From Sulfurovum sp. UBA7648 (GTDB lineage Bacteria; Campylobacterota; Campylobacteria; Campylobacterales; Sulfurovaceae), in contig DLIG01000021.1 in NCBI GenBank assembly GCA_002483605.1, forward strand, positions 39,888 through 68,457: a stretch of 28,570 nt of DNA, written 5' to 3'. Made by a program: the position numbers and the translations under genes. Numbering within the stretch: position 1 is the stretch's first letter; each line of letters starts with the position of its first letter. The notes beneath the pieces were generated by a model. That model ran no database searches, was not told the origin of the DNA, and was given only the letters and a program-made list of their open reading frames with translations. Of this stretch, positions 1 to 7,360 are shown in pieces.

Positions 1-13
1 ATGGGATTTAAAA

Positions 14-1291
14 ATGACCAATAAAACTACCATCAAATGCCCGAATTGCGGTGTCGAAATTGATATCAATGAAGCTTTGTATCATCAGTTAGAGAGCAAG
101 CACAAGCAAGAATGGCTAACTGAAAAGAAAAAGCAAGAAGCAGAGATAGAGACCAAACGTAAAGAGTACAAAGCTCACCTTGATATGCTCAAAGCTCAAG
201 AAGAAGCCTTGGCAGAACAAAAAGAACGCTTCGAAGATAGTGTACGCAAAGCCACCGCAGAACAATTACGGATCGATAGGCTAAAAATGCAAGAGAGTAT
301 AAAAGCGCAGGTCATGGCTGAGCAAAGTGGAGCTTTGGAGTCTATGCGCAAAGAGCTGGAGCTTAAATCTAAGCAAGTGCAAGAACTTAATGCCTCTAAA
401 GTTGAGATAGAAAAACTTAAAAGAGAAAAAGAAGAAGCCGTCTCGCGTGCTATGGTAGAAGCACAATTGACTTTAACCAAAGAACTTTCAATTGAAAAAG
501 AGAAAATAGCCAAACAGTATCAAGAGGCCAATGAGTTAAAAATAAAAGAAAAAGACAAACAGCTAGAAGATCAAAAACGCCTTATTGAAGAGATGAAACG
601 AAAAGCAGACCAAGGGAGTATGCAGCTTCAAGGAGAAGTCCAAGAGCTTGCCATAGAAGAATGGCTATTGGCACAATTTCCGTTTGATACTATAGGAGAG
701 ATCAAAAAAGGTGCGTTTGGAGCTGACTGCATCCAAGTGGTACATACTAGAGAAGCTCAAAATTGCGGCGTGATATGCTATGAGAGTAAAAATACCAAAG
801 CATGGAGTGATGGCTGGATAGGAAAGCTAAAACAAGATATGCTCAAAGCAGGTGCTCATATAGGCGTGCTGGTTACTTCGGTATATCCTGGCAACATGGA
901 ACGTATGGGATGGGTGGACGGCATATGGGTGTGCAGCCTGGATGAGTTTAAAGGTTCAGTTTCTTTATTGAGACAATCACTCATCAATACACATAAAGCC
1001 GTCCAAAGAGAGGAAAATAAAGCCGATAAGATGACCCTGCTTTACAACTATTTAACCGGAAATGAATTTGCTATGCAGCTAAGCGCTATAGTTAACGGGT
1101 TTAGTGTAATGCAAGATGAGCTAGAGCGTGAGAAGCGTTCACTTATGGCTAGCTGGAAGAGAAGACAAAAACTTATAGACGGAGTGTTGGCAAATACCAC
1201 GGAAATGTATGGTTCGCTTCAAGGAATTGCCGGAAATGCGATAGGGCATATCAAAGCTCTGGAGTTGCCAGATACCGACGAGGATGAATAA
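14..1291 (+). CDS. DUF2130 coiled-coil protein with a PD-(D/E)XK-like C-terminal domain
   Basis: The 425-residue protein starts with a half zinc ribbon (CPNCG at residues 9-13), typical of DUF2130 proteins. Residues about 30-205 are a long charged coiled coil rich in K, E, Q and A. The C-terminal DUF2130 domain runs from about 205 to 400. In it an acidic residue (D238, in FGADC) precedes a strand ending in YESK (E257, K259), which matches the D-x(n)-E-x-K pattern of PD-(D/E)XK nuclease folds. No signal peptide or membrane segment is visible, so it is probably cytoplasmic. The family's function is not established; a DNA-acting role is inference from the fold pattern. The ATG at 14 is preceded only by a weak purine stretch, and the upstream context is cut off by the window edge. 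Aspartate/glutamate-rich C-terminus. Family assignment is fairly secure, catalytic activity is not. Confidence 0.8.
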   Translation: MTNKTTIKCPNCGVEIDINEALYHQLESKHKQEWLTEKKKQEAEIETKRKEYKAHLDMLKAQEEALAEQKERFEDSVRKATAEQLRIDRLKMQESIKAQVMAEQSGALESMRKELELKSKQVQELNASKVEIEKLKREKEEAVSRAMVEAQLTLTKELSIEKEKIAKQYQEANELKIKEKDKQLEDQKRLIEEMKRKADQGSMQLQGEVQELAIEEWLLAQFPFDTIGEIKKGAFGADCIQVVHTREAQNCGVICYESKNTKAWSDGWIGKLKQDMLKAGAHIGVLVTSVYPGNMERMGWVDGIWVCSLDEFKGSVSLLRQSLINTHKAVQREENKADKMTLLYNYLTGNEFAMQLSAIVNGFSVMQDELEREKRSLMASWKRRQKLIDGVLANTTEMYGSLQGIAGNAIGHIKALELPDTDEDE

Positions 1292-1297
1292 ATCATG

Positions 1298-1306
1298 TGA
1301 TATAAT
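1298..1306 (+). promoter_or_regulatory. Extended -10 promoter of aroK
   Basis: TGATATAAT fits the extended -10 pattern TG-N-TATAAT exactly. It begins 7 bases after the DUF2130 stop codon and lies 26 bases before the aroK ATG at 1333, predicting a start site near 1313. No convincing -35 box is present, as is usual in Campylobacterota sigma-70 promoters. Confidence 0.65.
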
Positions 1307-1332
1307 AACGCAATTTTTAAAAGAGTAAATGA

Positions 1333-1860
1333 ATGGAAAAAAATATAATTTTGATAGGTTTTATGGGGGTAGGCAAAGGCACAACAGCCCGTGCATTTGC
1401 CAAAAAGTACGGTGTATATAATATAGACACTGATGACCTCATAGAATCCAAGGAAAACAAAGAAGTCAAAAAGATCTTTGAAAAGTACGGCGAAGCGTAT
1501 TTTAGAGCCTTGGAGCAGGAAACAGCCGATTGGATAGAACGCAGCGTACGTGGCACGCTCATTAGTTGCGGCGGCGGATTTTATAAAGTAAATAATCTCA
1601 AAAAACTAGGTACCGTGGTGCTGCTTGATGCATCTTTTGAGTGGATACACCGCAGGCTAAAAAATGCCAAAAATTCCAAGGCAAAACTAGCCAAACGTCC
1701 GCTGTTTGCCAAAGAAAAAGAGGCAAAAAAGCTCTATAATCAAAGAGCAGATATATATAGACAAATAGCAGATGTTGTCATAGATTTGGAGAAAAACAGC
1801 TTGCAAGAAGTGGTAGAACAAATAGCAAAAGCGGGGAATGTCGATAAAAATGTCATATAA
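1333..1860 (+). CDS. aroK: Shikimate kinase
   Basis: AroK phosphorylates the 3-hydroxyl of shikimate with ATP, the fifth step of chorismate synthesis for aromatic amino acids, in the cytoplasm. The 175-residue protein has the family's usual size. Visible motifs are the P-loop GFMGVGKGT (9-17), the shikimate-binding DTDD (32-35) with D34, FRALE with R58, the GGG loop (80-82), the lid arginine in KRP (R122) and the late arginine in NQR (R138). The P-loop has glycine rather than serine/threonine directly after K15 (GKGT), as in adenylate kinases; other motifs are intact, so I read it as active. It has its own promoter just upstream. The 3' end overlaps the start of the following CAP-domain gene by about 20 bases, suggesting cotranscription. 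Confidence 0.92.
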   Translation: MEKNIILIGFMGVGKGTTARAFAKKYGVYNIDTDDLIESKENKEVKKIFEKYGEAYFRALEQETADWIERSVRGTLISCGGGFYKVNNLKKLGTVVLLDASFEWIHRRLKNAKNSKAKLAKRPLFAKEKEAKKLYNQRADIYRQIADVVIDLEKNSLQEVVEQIAKAGNVDKNVI

Positions 1861-2377
1861 GAGTAAATTGGCAATTATAATAATATTTATCTTTTCCAAT
1901 GTTCAAATCTATGCATTGAACATGCAAGAGCGGACGGAAATATTGACCGCACACAACAAACTGCGCGACAAACTGCGCCTTCCTCGTCTCGAGTGGTCAA
2001 ATGAATTGGCAAGCATTGCAAAAGATTGGGTTTATACTCTTCAAGAAAACTATCAATGCCAAATGATGCATAGCCGCATACCGGGTTTGGGAGAAAATTT
2101 ATATTGGGGCAGCCCGATAAGGTATGGATACGGTAAAAAGGGAGTGCAGCAAGTAAGCCCAAGTGAAGTTGTAGGGCTTTGGGGGAATGAGAGAAAATAT
2201 TATAATTATAATACAAATCGTTGTGCTTTTGGCAAAGTGTGCGGACACTACACCCAATTGATTTGGAGAGATACAACCGAGGTAGGATGTGCCAAGATAA
2301 TATGTCCTGATAAATCACAAGTATGGTCTTGTAATTATAATCCGCCGGGCAATTATAGAGGTCAAAGACCATACTAA
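1838..2377 (+). CDS. Secreted CAP-domain (SCP/PR-1-like) protein
   Basis: A short basic N-terminus and a hydrophobic core (residues 11-25) end at a plausible cleavage site after IYA, so the protein is probably exported. The mature part is almost entirely one CAP domain. It carries the first signature GHYTQLIWRDTTEVGCA and the second CNYNPPGN, plus early AHNKLRDKL and GLGENLYWG segments. Two histidines (MMHSR and CGHYTQ) could be the cavity metal-site residues known in CAP proteins. Six cysteines follow the signal (in YQC, NRC, KVC, VGC, IIC, WSC), enough for three disulfides as in plant PR-1. CAP proteins are secreted; sterol or lipid binding and other roles are known for some, but the role here is unknown. 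The start overlaps the aroK end. The ATG at 1850 is an alternative, as GGGGA (1833-1837) abuts the ATG at 1838. Confidence 0.85.
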   Translation: MSIKMSYKSKLAIIIIFIFSNVQIYALNMQERTEILTAHNKLRDKLRLPRLEWSNELASIAKDWVYTLQENYQCQMMHSRIPGLGENLYWGSPIRYGYGKKGVQQVSPSEVVGLWGNERKYYNYNTNRCAFGKVCGHYTQLIWRDTTEVGCAKIICPDKSQVWSCNYNPPGNYRGQRPY

Positions 2378-2447
2378 AAAGTCTGCATAAGCTATATGTA
2401 TTTTGGTTGACAATTATTGCAGTATTTTTTATTTTATCCTATTTGGC

Positions 2448-2453
2448 TATAAT
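2448..2453 (+). promoter_or_regulatory. Promoter of ispA-tkt
   Basis: A perfect TATAAT lies 45 bases before the ispA ATG, preceded by a T-rich stretch (about 2423-2445). That is the Campylobacterota style of sigma-70 promoter, in which periodic T tracts replace the -35 box. The perfect TTGACA at 2407-2412 is 35 bases away, too far to serve as the -35 of this -10. Predicted start is near 2460. Confidence 0.55.
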
Positions 2454-2464
2454 CTCATCATAAT

Positions 2465-2480
2465 TTACCTTGCATGGTAA
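2465..2480 (+). repeat. 16-bp near-palindrome in the ispA leader
   Basis: TTACCTTGCATGGTAA pairs with itself except for one T/T position in each half. It would sit at about +5 to +20 of the predicted ispA transcript, so it could be a repressor operator or a weak RNA hairpin. It lies before the ispA ribosome-binding site (AGGAT at about 2489). Confidence 0.35.
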
Positions 2481-2498
2481 TAAAACTCAGGATAAAAA

Positions 2499-3350
2499 AT
2501 GCAACGATTTGAAACATACCTTAAGTCCCATTTATTGCAAGTAAAAAGCTTTCATCCTTGCTATGAAGATGCACTTAGTGCTATGCTGGATGCCGGAGGC
2601 AAACGATTCCGTCCGCAGTTATTGCTAGAGATCGTTGAGGCCCACGAGCCGCTGCTTTACAATTCCGCGCTCCCTGTGGCATTGGCTCTCGAGGCATTTC
2701 ATACTTATTCGCTCATACATGATGATCTGCCTGCCATGGATAACGCATATTTGCGTAGAGGAATGGAAACCTTGCATGTCAAGTATGATGAAGCAACTGC
2801 AGTACTTGCCGGAGACGCCCTGAATACGGATGCATTTTTATTGATCGCCAAAGCGCCATTAAGAGCTGATGTCAAAGTAAAACTCATTGAGATCTTGGGG
2901 ACAAATGGCGGATCAGCCGGAATGGTGCTAGGTCAAGCTTTGGATTGTTATTTTGAAAATCAATCATTAAGTTTGGAGCAAGTAGAGATATTGCATCAAA
3001 ATAAAACAGCTAAACTTATAGCTGCCAGTCTTCAAATGGGAGCTGTTATAGTAGGACTCTCCAAAGAGATTCAAAATGCTCTTTTTGAGTTTGGATTGGA
3101 TCTGGGCCTTTTGTTTCAAGTGCAAGATGATATTATAGATGTGACACAAAGTTCTCAAGAAGCCGGTAAGACTACGCAAAACGATGAAAATAAAAATAGT
3201 TTTGTGACGCTTTTAGGACTTGAAAAAAGCCTTGAATATGCAAACGATCTAGCCAAAAAACTCGAAGGAAATCTTCAAGGTTTTGACTTTAAAACGCAGC
3301 AAGCACTTAAAAATGCAGTAGCCCATTATTTGTGGCGCCATAAAAATTAA
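2499..3350 (+). CDS. ispA: Polyprenyl diphosphate synthase, probably farnesyl diphosphate synthase
   Basis: This enzyme condenses isopentenyl diphosphate with allylic diphosphates to make short-chain prenyl diphosphates in the cytoplasm. The 283 residues match bacterial FPP synthases. Visible are GGKRFRP (33-39), the first aspartate-rich motif DDLPAMD (75-81) followed by LRRG, the K-T segment, and the second motif DDIID (210-214) followed by GKTTQND. The HTYSLIHDD context with two extra residues inside the first aspartate motif is that of type II (bacterial) FPP synthases, so C15 product is most likely; geranylgeranyl product cannot be excluded. Its ribosome-binding site is AGGAT. It lies 19 bases before tkt, so the two are cotranscribed. 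I recall the same pair in Campylobacter jejuni. Transketolase supplies triose phosphate, which feeds the DXP route to isoprenoids. Confidence 0.9.
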   Translation: MQRFETYLKSHLLQVKSFHPCYEDALSAMLDAGGKRFRPQLLLEIVEAHEPLLYNSALPVALALEAFHTYSLIHDDLPAMDNAYLRRGMETLHVKYDEATAVLAGDALNTDAFLLIAKAPLRADVKVKLIEILGTNGGSAGMVLGQALDCYFENQSLSLEQVEILHQNKTAKLIAASLQMGAVIVGLSKEIQNALFEFGLDLGLLFQVQDDIIDVTQSSQEAGKTTQNDENKNSFVTLLGLEKSLEYANDLAKKLEGNLQGFDFKTQQALKNAVAHYLWRHKN

Positions 3351-3369
3351 AATTATAATAAGGACAAAA

Positions 3370-5322
3370 ATGCCAAATACACCAGAAAATATAATGCGAA
3401 AGAAGATGGCAAATACCATTCGGTTTTTAGCTGCCGATATGGTGCAACAAGCTAATAGCGGACACCCTGGTGCTCCCATGGGATTAGCGGATATCGTTGT
3501 AACTTTAAGCGAACACTTGCGTCACAATCCGCGCAACCCGTCATGGCTCAATCGTGATAGGGTGGTCTTTTCTGGCGGACATGGTTCTGCACTCATATAT
3601 TCATTGCTTCATCTATGGGGATATGATGTAAGTTTGGAAGATCTAAAAAATTTTAGACAACTTGACAGTAAAACTCCTGGACATCCTGAGTACGGACATA
3701 CCCCTGGCGTTGAGATAACCACTGGGCCTCTTGGACAAGGGATTGCAAATGCCGTAGGTTTTGCTATGGCAGCAGCTTACACCGCAGAGCAGGTAAATTC
3801 TGAGACATGTTCATTTGTAGACCATAAAGTTTATTGTTTTTGCGGCGATGGAGATTTACAAGAAGGCATCAGCTACGAAGCCTGTGCATTGGCAGGCCAC
3901 CTTGGACTGAAAGATCTGGTAATTATCTATGACAGCAATTCTATCACTATAGAAGGAGATACATCAATCGCTTGGAGCGAGGATGTGGAGCAAAGATTTA
4001 TTGCTCAAAATTGGAATGTCATGAAGATAAACGGACACTGCTTCAATGATATAGACAAGGCGCTAAACGAAGTCAAAAACGCAACCAAGCCTACTATTAT
4101 TATAGCAAATACGATCATCGGAAGAGGTTGCGAGCTTGAGGGCAGTCATGAGACTCACGGTGCACCTCTTGGGGCAGAGATCATAAAAGCCGCAAAAGCA
4201 AAAGAGGGATTTGATACGGAGCTTAATTTTTATATTCCAGAAGATGTACTTTTGCGTTTTAGATGTGCACTTGAAAAAGGTGAAATGTATGAAAAAGAGT
4301 GGCTGCATCGCCAAAAAGAAGCTCCGCTGATCGAGCAAAATGAAGTACTTTCTCGTCTTCTTAATCCGGATCTTAATGCTATAGAATATCCTGATTTTAG
4401 CAGTGAGTCCGGTATGGCCACAAGAGACAGTAACGGCAAGATCCTTAATGCCATAGCAAAAGCCATCCCTTCATTTATTGGCGGCTCGGCTGACCTTGCA
4501 CCATCGAACAAAACAGAGCTTAAAGGTTTTGGAGATTTCCCTAAAGGAAAAAATATCCATTTTGGAATTAGAGAACATTCAATGGCAGCCATTACTAACG
4601 CAATGGCGATTTATGGTACGATCATTCCGTTTAATGCGACATTCTTTGTATTTAGCGATTATCTAAAACCAAGTGTTAGGATAGCAGCACTTACACATAT
4701 CCAAAACTTTTTTATCTGGACGCATGACAGTATAGGTGTTGGCGAAGACGGTCCTACTCATGAGCCGATAGAACATTTGAGCCAATTTAGAGCATTGCCT
4801 AATTTTTATGTATGGAGGCCGTGCGATGCTATTGAAAATGCTCAAGCATGGAGAACGGCACTTGGCATGAAAGTTCCTCATGGATTTGTACTTAGTCGCC
4901 AAAAATTACCTATGGTAAGCGCAAGCAAAGCTTTTGGAGATGTGAGCAAAGGAGCTTATCTGCTTAAAGAGAGCGAAGGTGCAAGAGTTACTCTCATGGC
5001 AAGCGGCAGCGAAGTGAGTATCGCATTGGATGCTGCTAAAGCATTAGAGAGCGAAGGAATAGCTGCAAATGTGGTATCAGTGCCTTGTTTGGATCTGTTT
5101 AACGAGCAAAACAAAGAGTATAAAACAAGAGTGATCAATAAAGAAACAAAAGTTCTTGCTATAGAAGCCGCAACTGCTACAGAGTATTATCGCTATGCCG
5201 ATGATGTGCTTGGCATGGAAAGCTTTGGTGCATCAGCGCCAGCTGAGCAGTTGTTTGAGAAATTCGGATTTACTGCAGAAAATATCACACGAAGAGTATA
5301 TAGTTTGCTTGAATGGAACTAA
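3370..5322 (+). CDS. tkt: Transketolase
   Basis: Transketolase moves two-carbon ketol units between sugar phosphates using thiamine diphosphate, linking the pentose phosphate pathway with glycolysis or carbon fixation cycles. At 650 residues it is full length. The N-terminal half has NSGHPGAPMG (29-38, with H31), HGS (71-73), GHTPG (109-113) and the cofactor/metal motif GDGDLQEG (159-166) followed by YDSNSIT. The middle domain has the catalytic glutamate in FGIREHSM (E402). The C-terminal domain is complete and ends in LEWN. The start at 3370 has AAGGA about 7 bases upstream. It follows ispA closely and ends at a hairpin cluster separating it from the convergent transporter gene. No anomaly is seen in the active-site segments. 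Confidence 0.97.
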   Translation: MPNTPENIMRKKMANTIRFLAADMVQQANSGHPGAPMGLADIVVTLSEHLRHNPRNPSWLNRDRVVFSGGHGSALIYSLLHLWGYDVSLEDLKNFRQLDSKTPGHPEYGHTPGVEITTGPLGQGIANAVGFAMAAAYTAEQVNSETCSFVDHKVYCFCGDGDLQEGISYEACALAGHLGLKDLVIIYDSNSITIEGDTSIAWSEDVEQRFIAQNWNVMKINGHCFNDIDKALNEVKNATKPTIIIANTIIGRGCELEGSHETHGAPLGAEIIKAAKAKEGFDTELNFYIPEDVLLRFRCALEKGEMYEKEWLHRQKEAPLIEQNEVLSRLLNPDLNAIEYPDFSSESGMATRDSNGKILNAIAKAIPSFIGGSADLAPSNKTELKGFGDFPKGKNIHFGIREHSMAAITNAMAIYGTIIPFNATFFVFSDYLKPSVRIAALTHIQNFFIWTHDSIGVGEDGPTHEPIEHLSQFRALPNFYVWRPCDAIENAQAWRTALGMKVPHGFVLSRQKLPMVSASKAFGDVSKGAYLLKESEGARVTLMASGSEVSIALDAAKALESEGIAANVVSVPCLDLFNEQNKEYKTRVINKETKVLAIEAATATEYYRYADDVLGMESFGASAPAEQLFEKFGFTAENITRRVYSLLEWN

Positions 5323-5329
5323 AAAATAA

Positions 5330-5346
5330 GCTGCCTCTTTGGCAGC
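5330..5346 (-). terminator. Rho-independent terminator of the YajR-like gene
   Basis: GCTGCC (5330-5335) and GGCAGC (5341-5346) form a perfect 6-bp stem with a 5-base loop. Read on the minus strand the stem is followed by TTATTTTTT, a proper U tract, so it terminates the transporter transcript. On the plus strand there is no T tract after it, so it would serve tkt less well. Confidence 0.75.
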
Positions 5347-5350
5347 CATT

Positions 5351-5371
5351 AGCTAAGTGTTAATCTTAGCT
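5351..5371. repeat. Second hairpin in the tkt/transporter convergence
   Basis: AGCTAAG (5351-5357) and CTTAGCT (5365-5371) form a perfect 7-bp stem with a 7-base loop. It includes the stop codon of the minus-strand transporter gene. Together with the adjacent stem at 5330-5346 it probably helps end transcripts from both sides. Confidence 0.5.
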
Positions 5372-6697
5372 TAGCAATTCTTTAATCTTCTCTTCGTCAA
5401 TTAAATCTTTTTCATATTTAATGACCACAATATTTTCTGTCTCATTGATATAGCATTCTGAAATAGCTTTATGGTTTTTAAGTGTCATAACTTTGTCTCT
5501 GTCGAAGATATCAAGGGATAAATAGATATTGCCTCTATTATTCGGATTTGGCATAGTAGCTACCCAGATAAACCAGAATATTGAGATTATGGCAACACTT
5601 ACAGCCAATGTTGATCTGCTGTAATGCTGCATGATGTATCCGGCAAAGAGACCACCTGTAAAGATCCCGATGTATGCAAAAGTATTTGCTACACCCAGAG
5701 CAGCACCCTTTTGATGGACTTTGGCAAATTTGCTTACAAAACTTTGCAAAAGAGGCTCAAACATATTAAATCCAATAAAGAAAAGTACCACCCCTATAAT
5801 AAAGATTAAAGGAGAAGTGGCAAATCCTATTGCGATAAAACCAAAAAATATTACTGAAACCGAGACCATAAAAACTTGTTTGCCTTTGCCGTATTTTTCA
5901 CCAAGTACGGCCGCAGGCCCCAATGCCAAAAGTCCGAACACCATCGCAGGCAGATAAACTTTCCAAAGTTCTGCTTTTGCCCAGCCAAATCCGCCTGAAG
6001 CGATATCTTTCGTCATAACAAGAGGGATGATGAAAAATGCCATTGTCATAATAGAAGAGTGAAATAAGAAAGTGATGTACATTCTTGTCAGTGATTTGTC
6101 CTTGAAGACTTCAAACATCTTGGACTCTTCTTCTTGATAACTATGTATGATCTTTGGCGGTTGGGGTACGGCAGTAAAGAGAATTCCTATAGCCATAACC
6201 GACAAAATAGCAGTGAGCCAGAAAAGTTTATCTATACCCCAATGTCCGCCTACAAGAGGAGCTATGACCATCGCTGCCGCGAAACTAAGTGCAATCGTTC
6301 CTCCCATGATCGCCATAGCATGAGCCCGCTGTTCCTCTTTGACCAAGTCGCTTATCATGGCGGTAACTACAGATCCGATAGCTCCTGCACCCTGCAAAAA
6401 GCGTCCGACAAGAAGCATATAAATGTTGTCGCTAAGCGCGCAGATTACAGAACCTATGATAAAGATCAATAAACCAAATAATAATGTTTTTTTGCGCCCT
6501 ATACGGTCACTCATGAGACCGAAAGGAACTTGAAACAATGCTTGCGTAAGTGCATAACCACCCACAACAAGGCCGGCTAGGTATGATGTAGCTCCTCTCA
6601 TTTCTAAAGCATAGATTGAAAGTACAGGAAGGACTATGAAAAGTCCGAAAAATCTAAGGCCTATTATTAGGCTGAGAGGGAAAATGCGTTTTAACAT
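5366..6697 (-). CDS. MFS transporter, YajR-like, with a C-terminal soluble domain
   Basis: A 443-residue inner-membrane carrier with about 12 hydrophobic segments filling residues 5-380. The loop after helix 2 holds the major facilitator signature GLMSDRIGRKK (60-70), and the DHA1-type opening (LRFFGLFIVLPVLSIYA) matches drug:H+ antiporter-like carriers. After the last helix, residues about 384-443 form a charged beta-alpha-beta-like extension. This architecture is that of Escherichia coli YajR, whose C-terminal YAM domain has a ferredoxin-like fold. The substrate is unknown; multidrug efflux is only a family-level guess. The ATG at 6697 has AAGGT about 7 bases upstream. The gene stands alone, divergent from rdgB and convergent with tkt. 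A TATAAT on the minus strand and a palindrome over the predicted start site suggest dedicated repression. Confidence 0.85.
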   Translation of the reverse strand: MLKRIFPLSLIIGLRFFGLFIVLPVLSIYALEMRGATSYLAGLVVGGYALTQALFQVPFGLMSDRIGRKKTLLFGLLIFIIGSVICALSDNIYMLLVGRFLQGAGAIGSVVTAMISDLVKEEQRAHAMAIMGGTIALSFAAAMVIAPLVGGHWGIDKLFWLTAILSVMAIGILFTAVPQPPKIIHSYQEEESKMFEVFKDKSLTRMYITFLFHSSIMTMAFFIIPLVMTKDIASGGFGWAKAELWKVYLPAMVFGLLALGPAAVLGEKYGKGKQVFMVSVSVIFFGFIAIGFATSPLIFIIGVVLFFIGFNMFEPLLQSFVSKFAKVHQKGAALGVANTFAYIGIFTGGLFAGYIMQHYSRSTLAVSVAIISIFWFIWVATMPNPNNRGNIYLSLDIFDRDKVMTLKNHKAISECYINETENIVVIKYEKDLIDEEKIKELLS

Positions 6698-6712
6698 ATT
6701 TATTACCTTAAA

Positions 6713-6739
6713 TTGGATAAAATTTGTCCAAATTATAGT
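6713..6739. promoter_or_regulatory. Overlapping divergent promoters with an operator-like palindrome
   Basis: On the minus strand TATAAT (6737-6732) is the -10 of the YajR-like gene, predicting a start near 6725. On the plus strand TATAGT (6734-6739) is a candidate -10 for rdgB. The two hexamers share four base pairs. The near-palindrome TTGGATAAAATTTGTCCAA (6713-6731, one mismatched pair) covers the transporter start and the -35 region of rdgB, a classic operator position. The regulator is not in this window as far as I can see. Confidence 0.5.
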
Positions 6740-6766
6740 AAGAAATCATTAATCAAAGGTTAAATC

Positions 6767-7360
6767 GTGCAATTAATTTTGGCGACATCAAATCAAGGCA
6801 AAGTAAGGGAGTTTAGCCAGTTTTTTGGCGAAAAATTAGTCCCGTATAGCGATATAATACCCGCTTTTGAGATAGTAGAAGACGGGAAAAGTTTTGCTGC
6901 AAATGCTCTCATTAAAGCTAGAGCAATATATAATAGGCTAGATAATGATGCTGTTGTTATAGCAGATGACAGTGGCATAAGTGTGCCGCTTTTGGGTGGA
7001 GAGCCGGGGATTTACAGTGCAAGATATGCAGGGGTGGATGTCAGCGATCGCGATAATCTCAATAAACTTATCGATGAACTAAAAAATAGGGGCATCAAAA
7101 GAACACCGGCTTTTTATACAGCTGCATTGGCACTTGTGTGTCGCGAAGATGAATTTATAGTGCATGGATGGATGCACGGAGAGGTTATTGATGAGGCTAG
7201 AGGGAATGGCGGATTTGGGTATGATCCGATATTTATCCCGCAAGGTTATGAGCAAACTTTAGGTGAATTGCCAAATGATGTAAAAAAAGAGTTTTCGCAC
7301 AGAACTAAAGCCTTGAGACTGTTGCAGCCGATACTGGAGATGATAAAGGAGAAAAGATGA
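6767..7360 (+). CDS. rdgB: RdgB/HAM1-type XTP/dITP pyrophosphatase
   Basis: This housecleaning enzyme hydrolyses dITP, XTP and ITP to monophosphates, keeping deaminated purines out of DNA and RNA. The 197 residues match the family. Visible are the N-terminal SNQGK (8-12), ADDSGISV with the metal-binding DD (67-68), GIYSARYAG (81-89), GGFGYDPIF (148-156) and SHRTKAL (177-183). The start is GTG at 6767 with AAAGG 7 bases upstream; the family's conserved LATSNQGK begins only a few residues later, which fixes this start. Its stop overlaps the start of the CiaB-family gene by 4 bases (ATGA), implying translational coupling. Its promoter overlaps that of the divergent transporter. Confidence 0.95.
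   Translation: MQLILATSNQGKVREFSQFFGEKLVPYSDIIPAFEIVEDGKSFAANALIKARAIYNRLDNDAVVIADDSGISVPLLGGEPGIYSARYAGVDVSDRDNLNKLIDELKNRGIKRTPAFYTAALALVCREDEFIVHGWMHGEVIDEARGNGGFGYDPIFIPQGYEQTLGELPNDVKKEFSHRTKALRLLQPILEMIKEKR

Noticed and set aside
1887..2372. 161-codon open frame on the minus strand opposite the CAP gene
   Set aside because: It mirrors a gene with clear CAP motifs on the plus strand, has no recognisable domain and no ribosome-binding site.
2407..2412. Perfect TTGACA as a -35 box for ispA
   Set aside because: It is 35 bases from the TATAAT at 2448, twice the usable spacing, and no other -10 at 17 bases is convincing.
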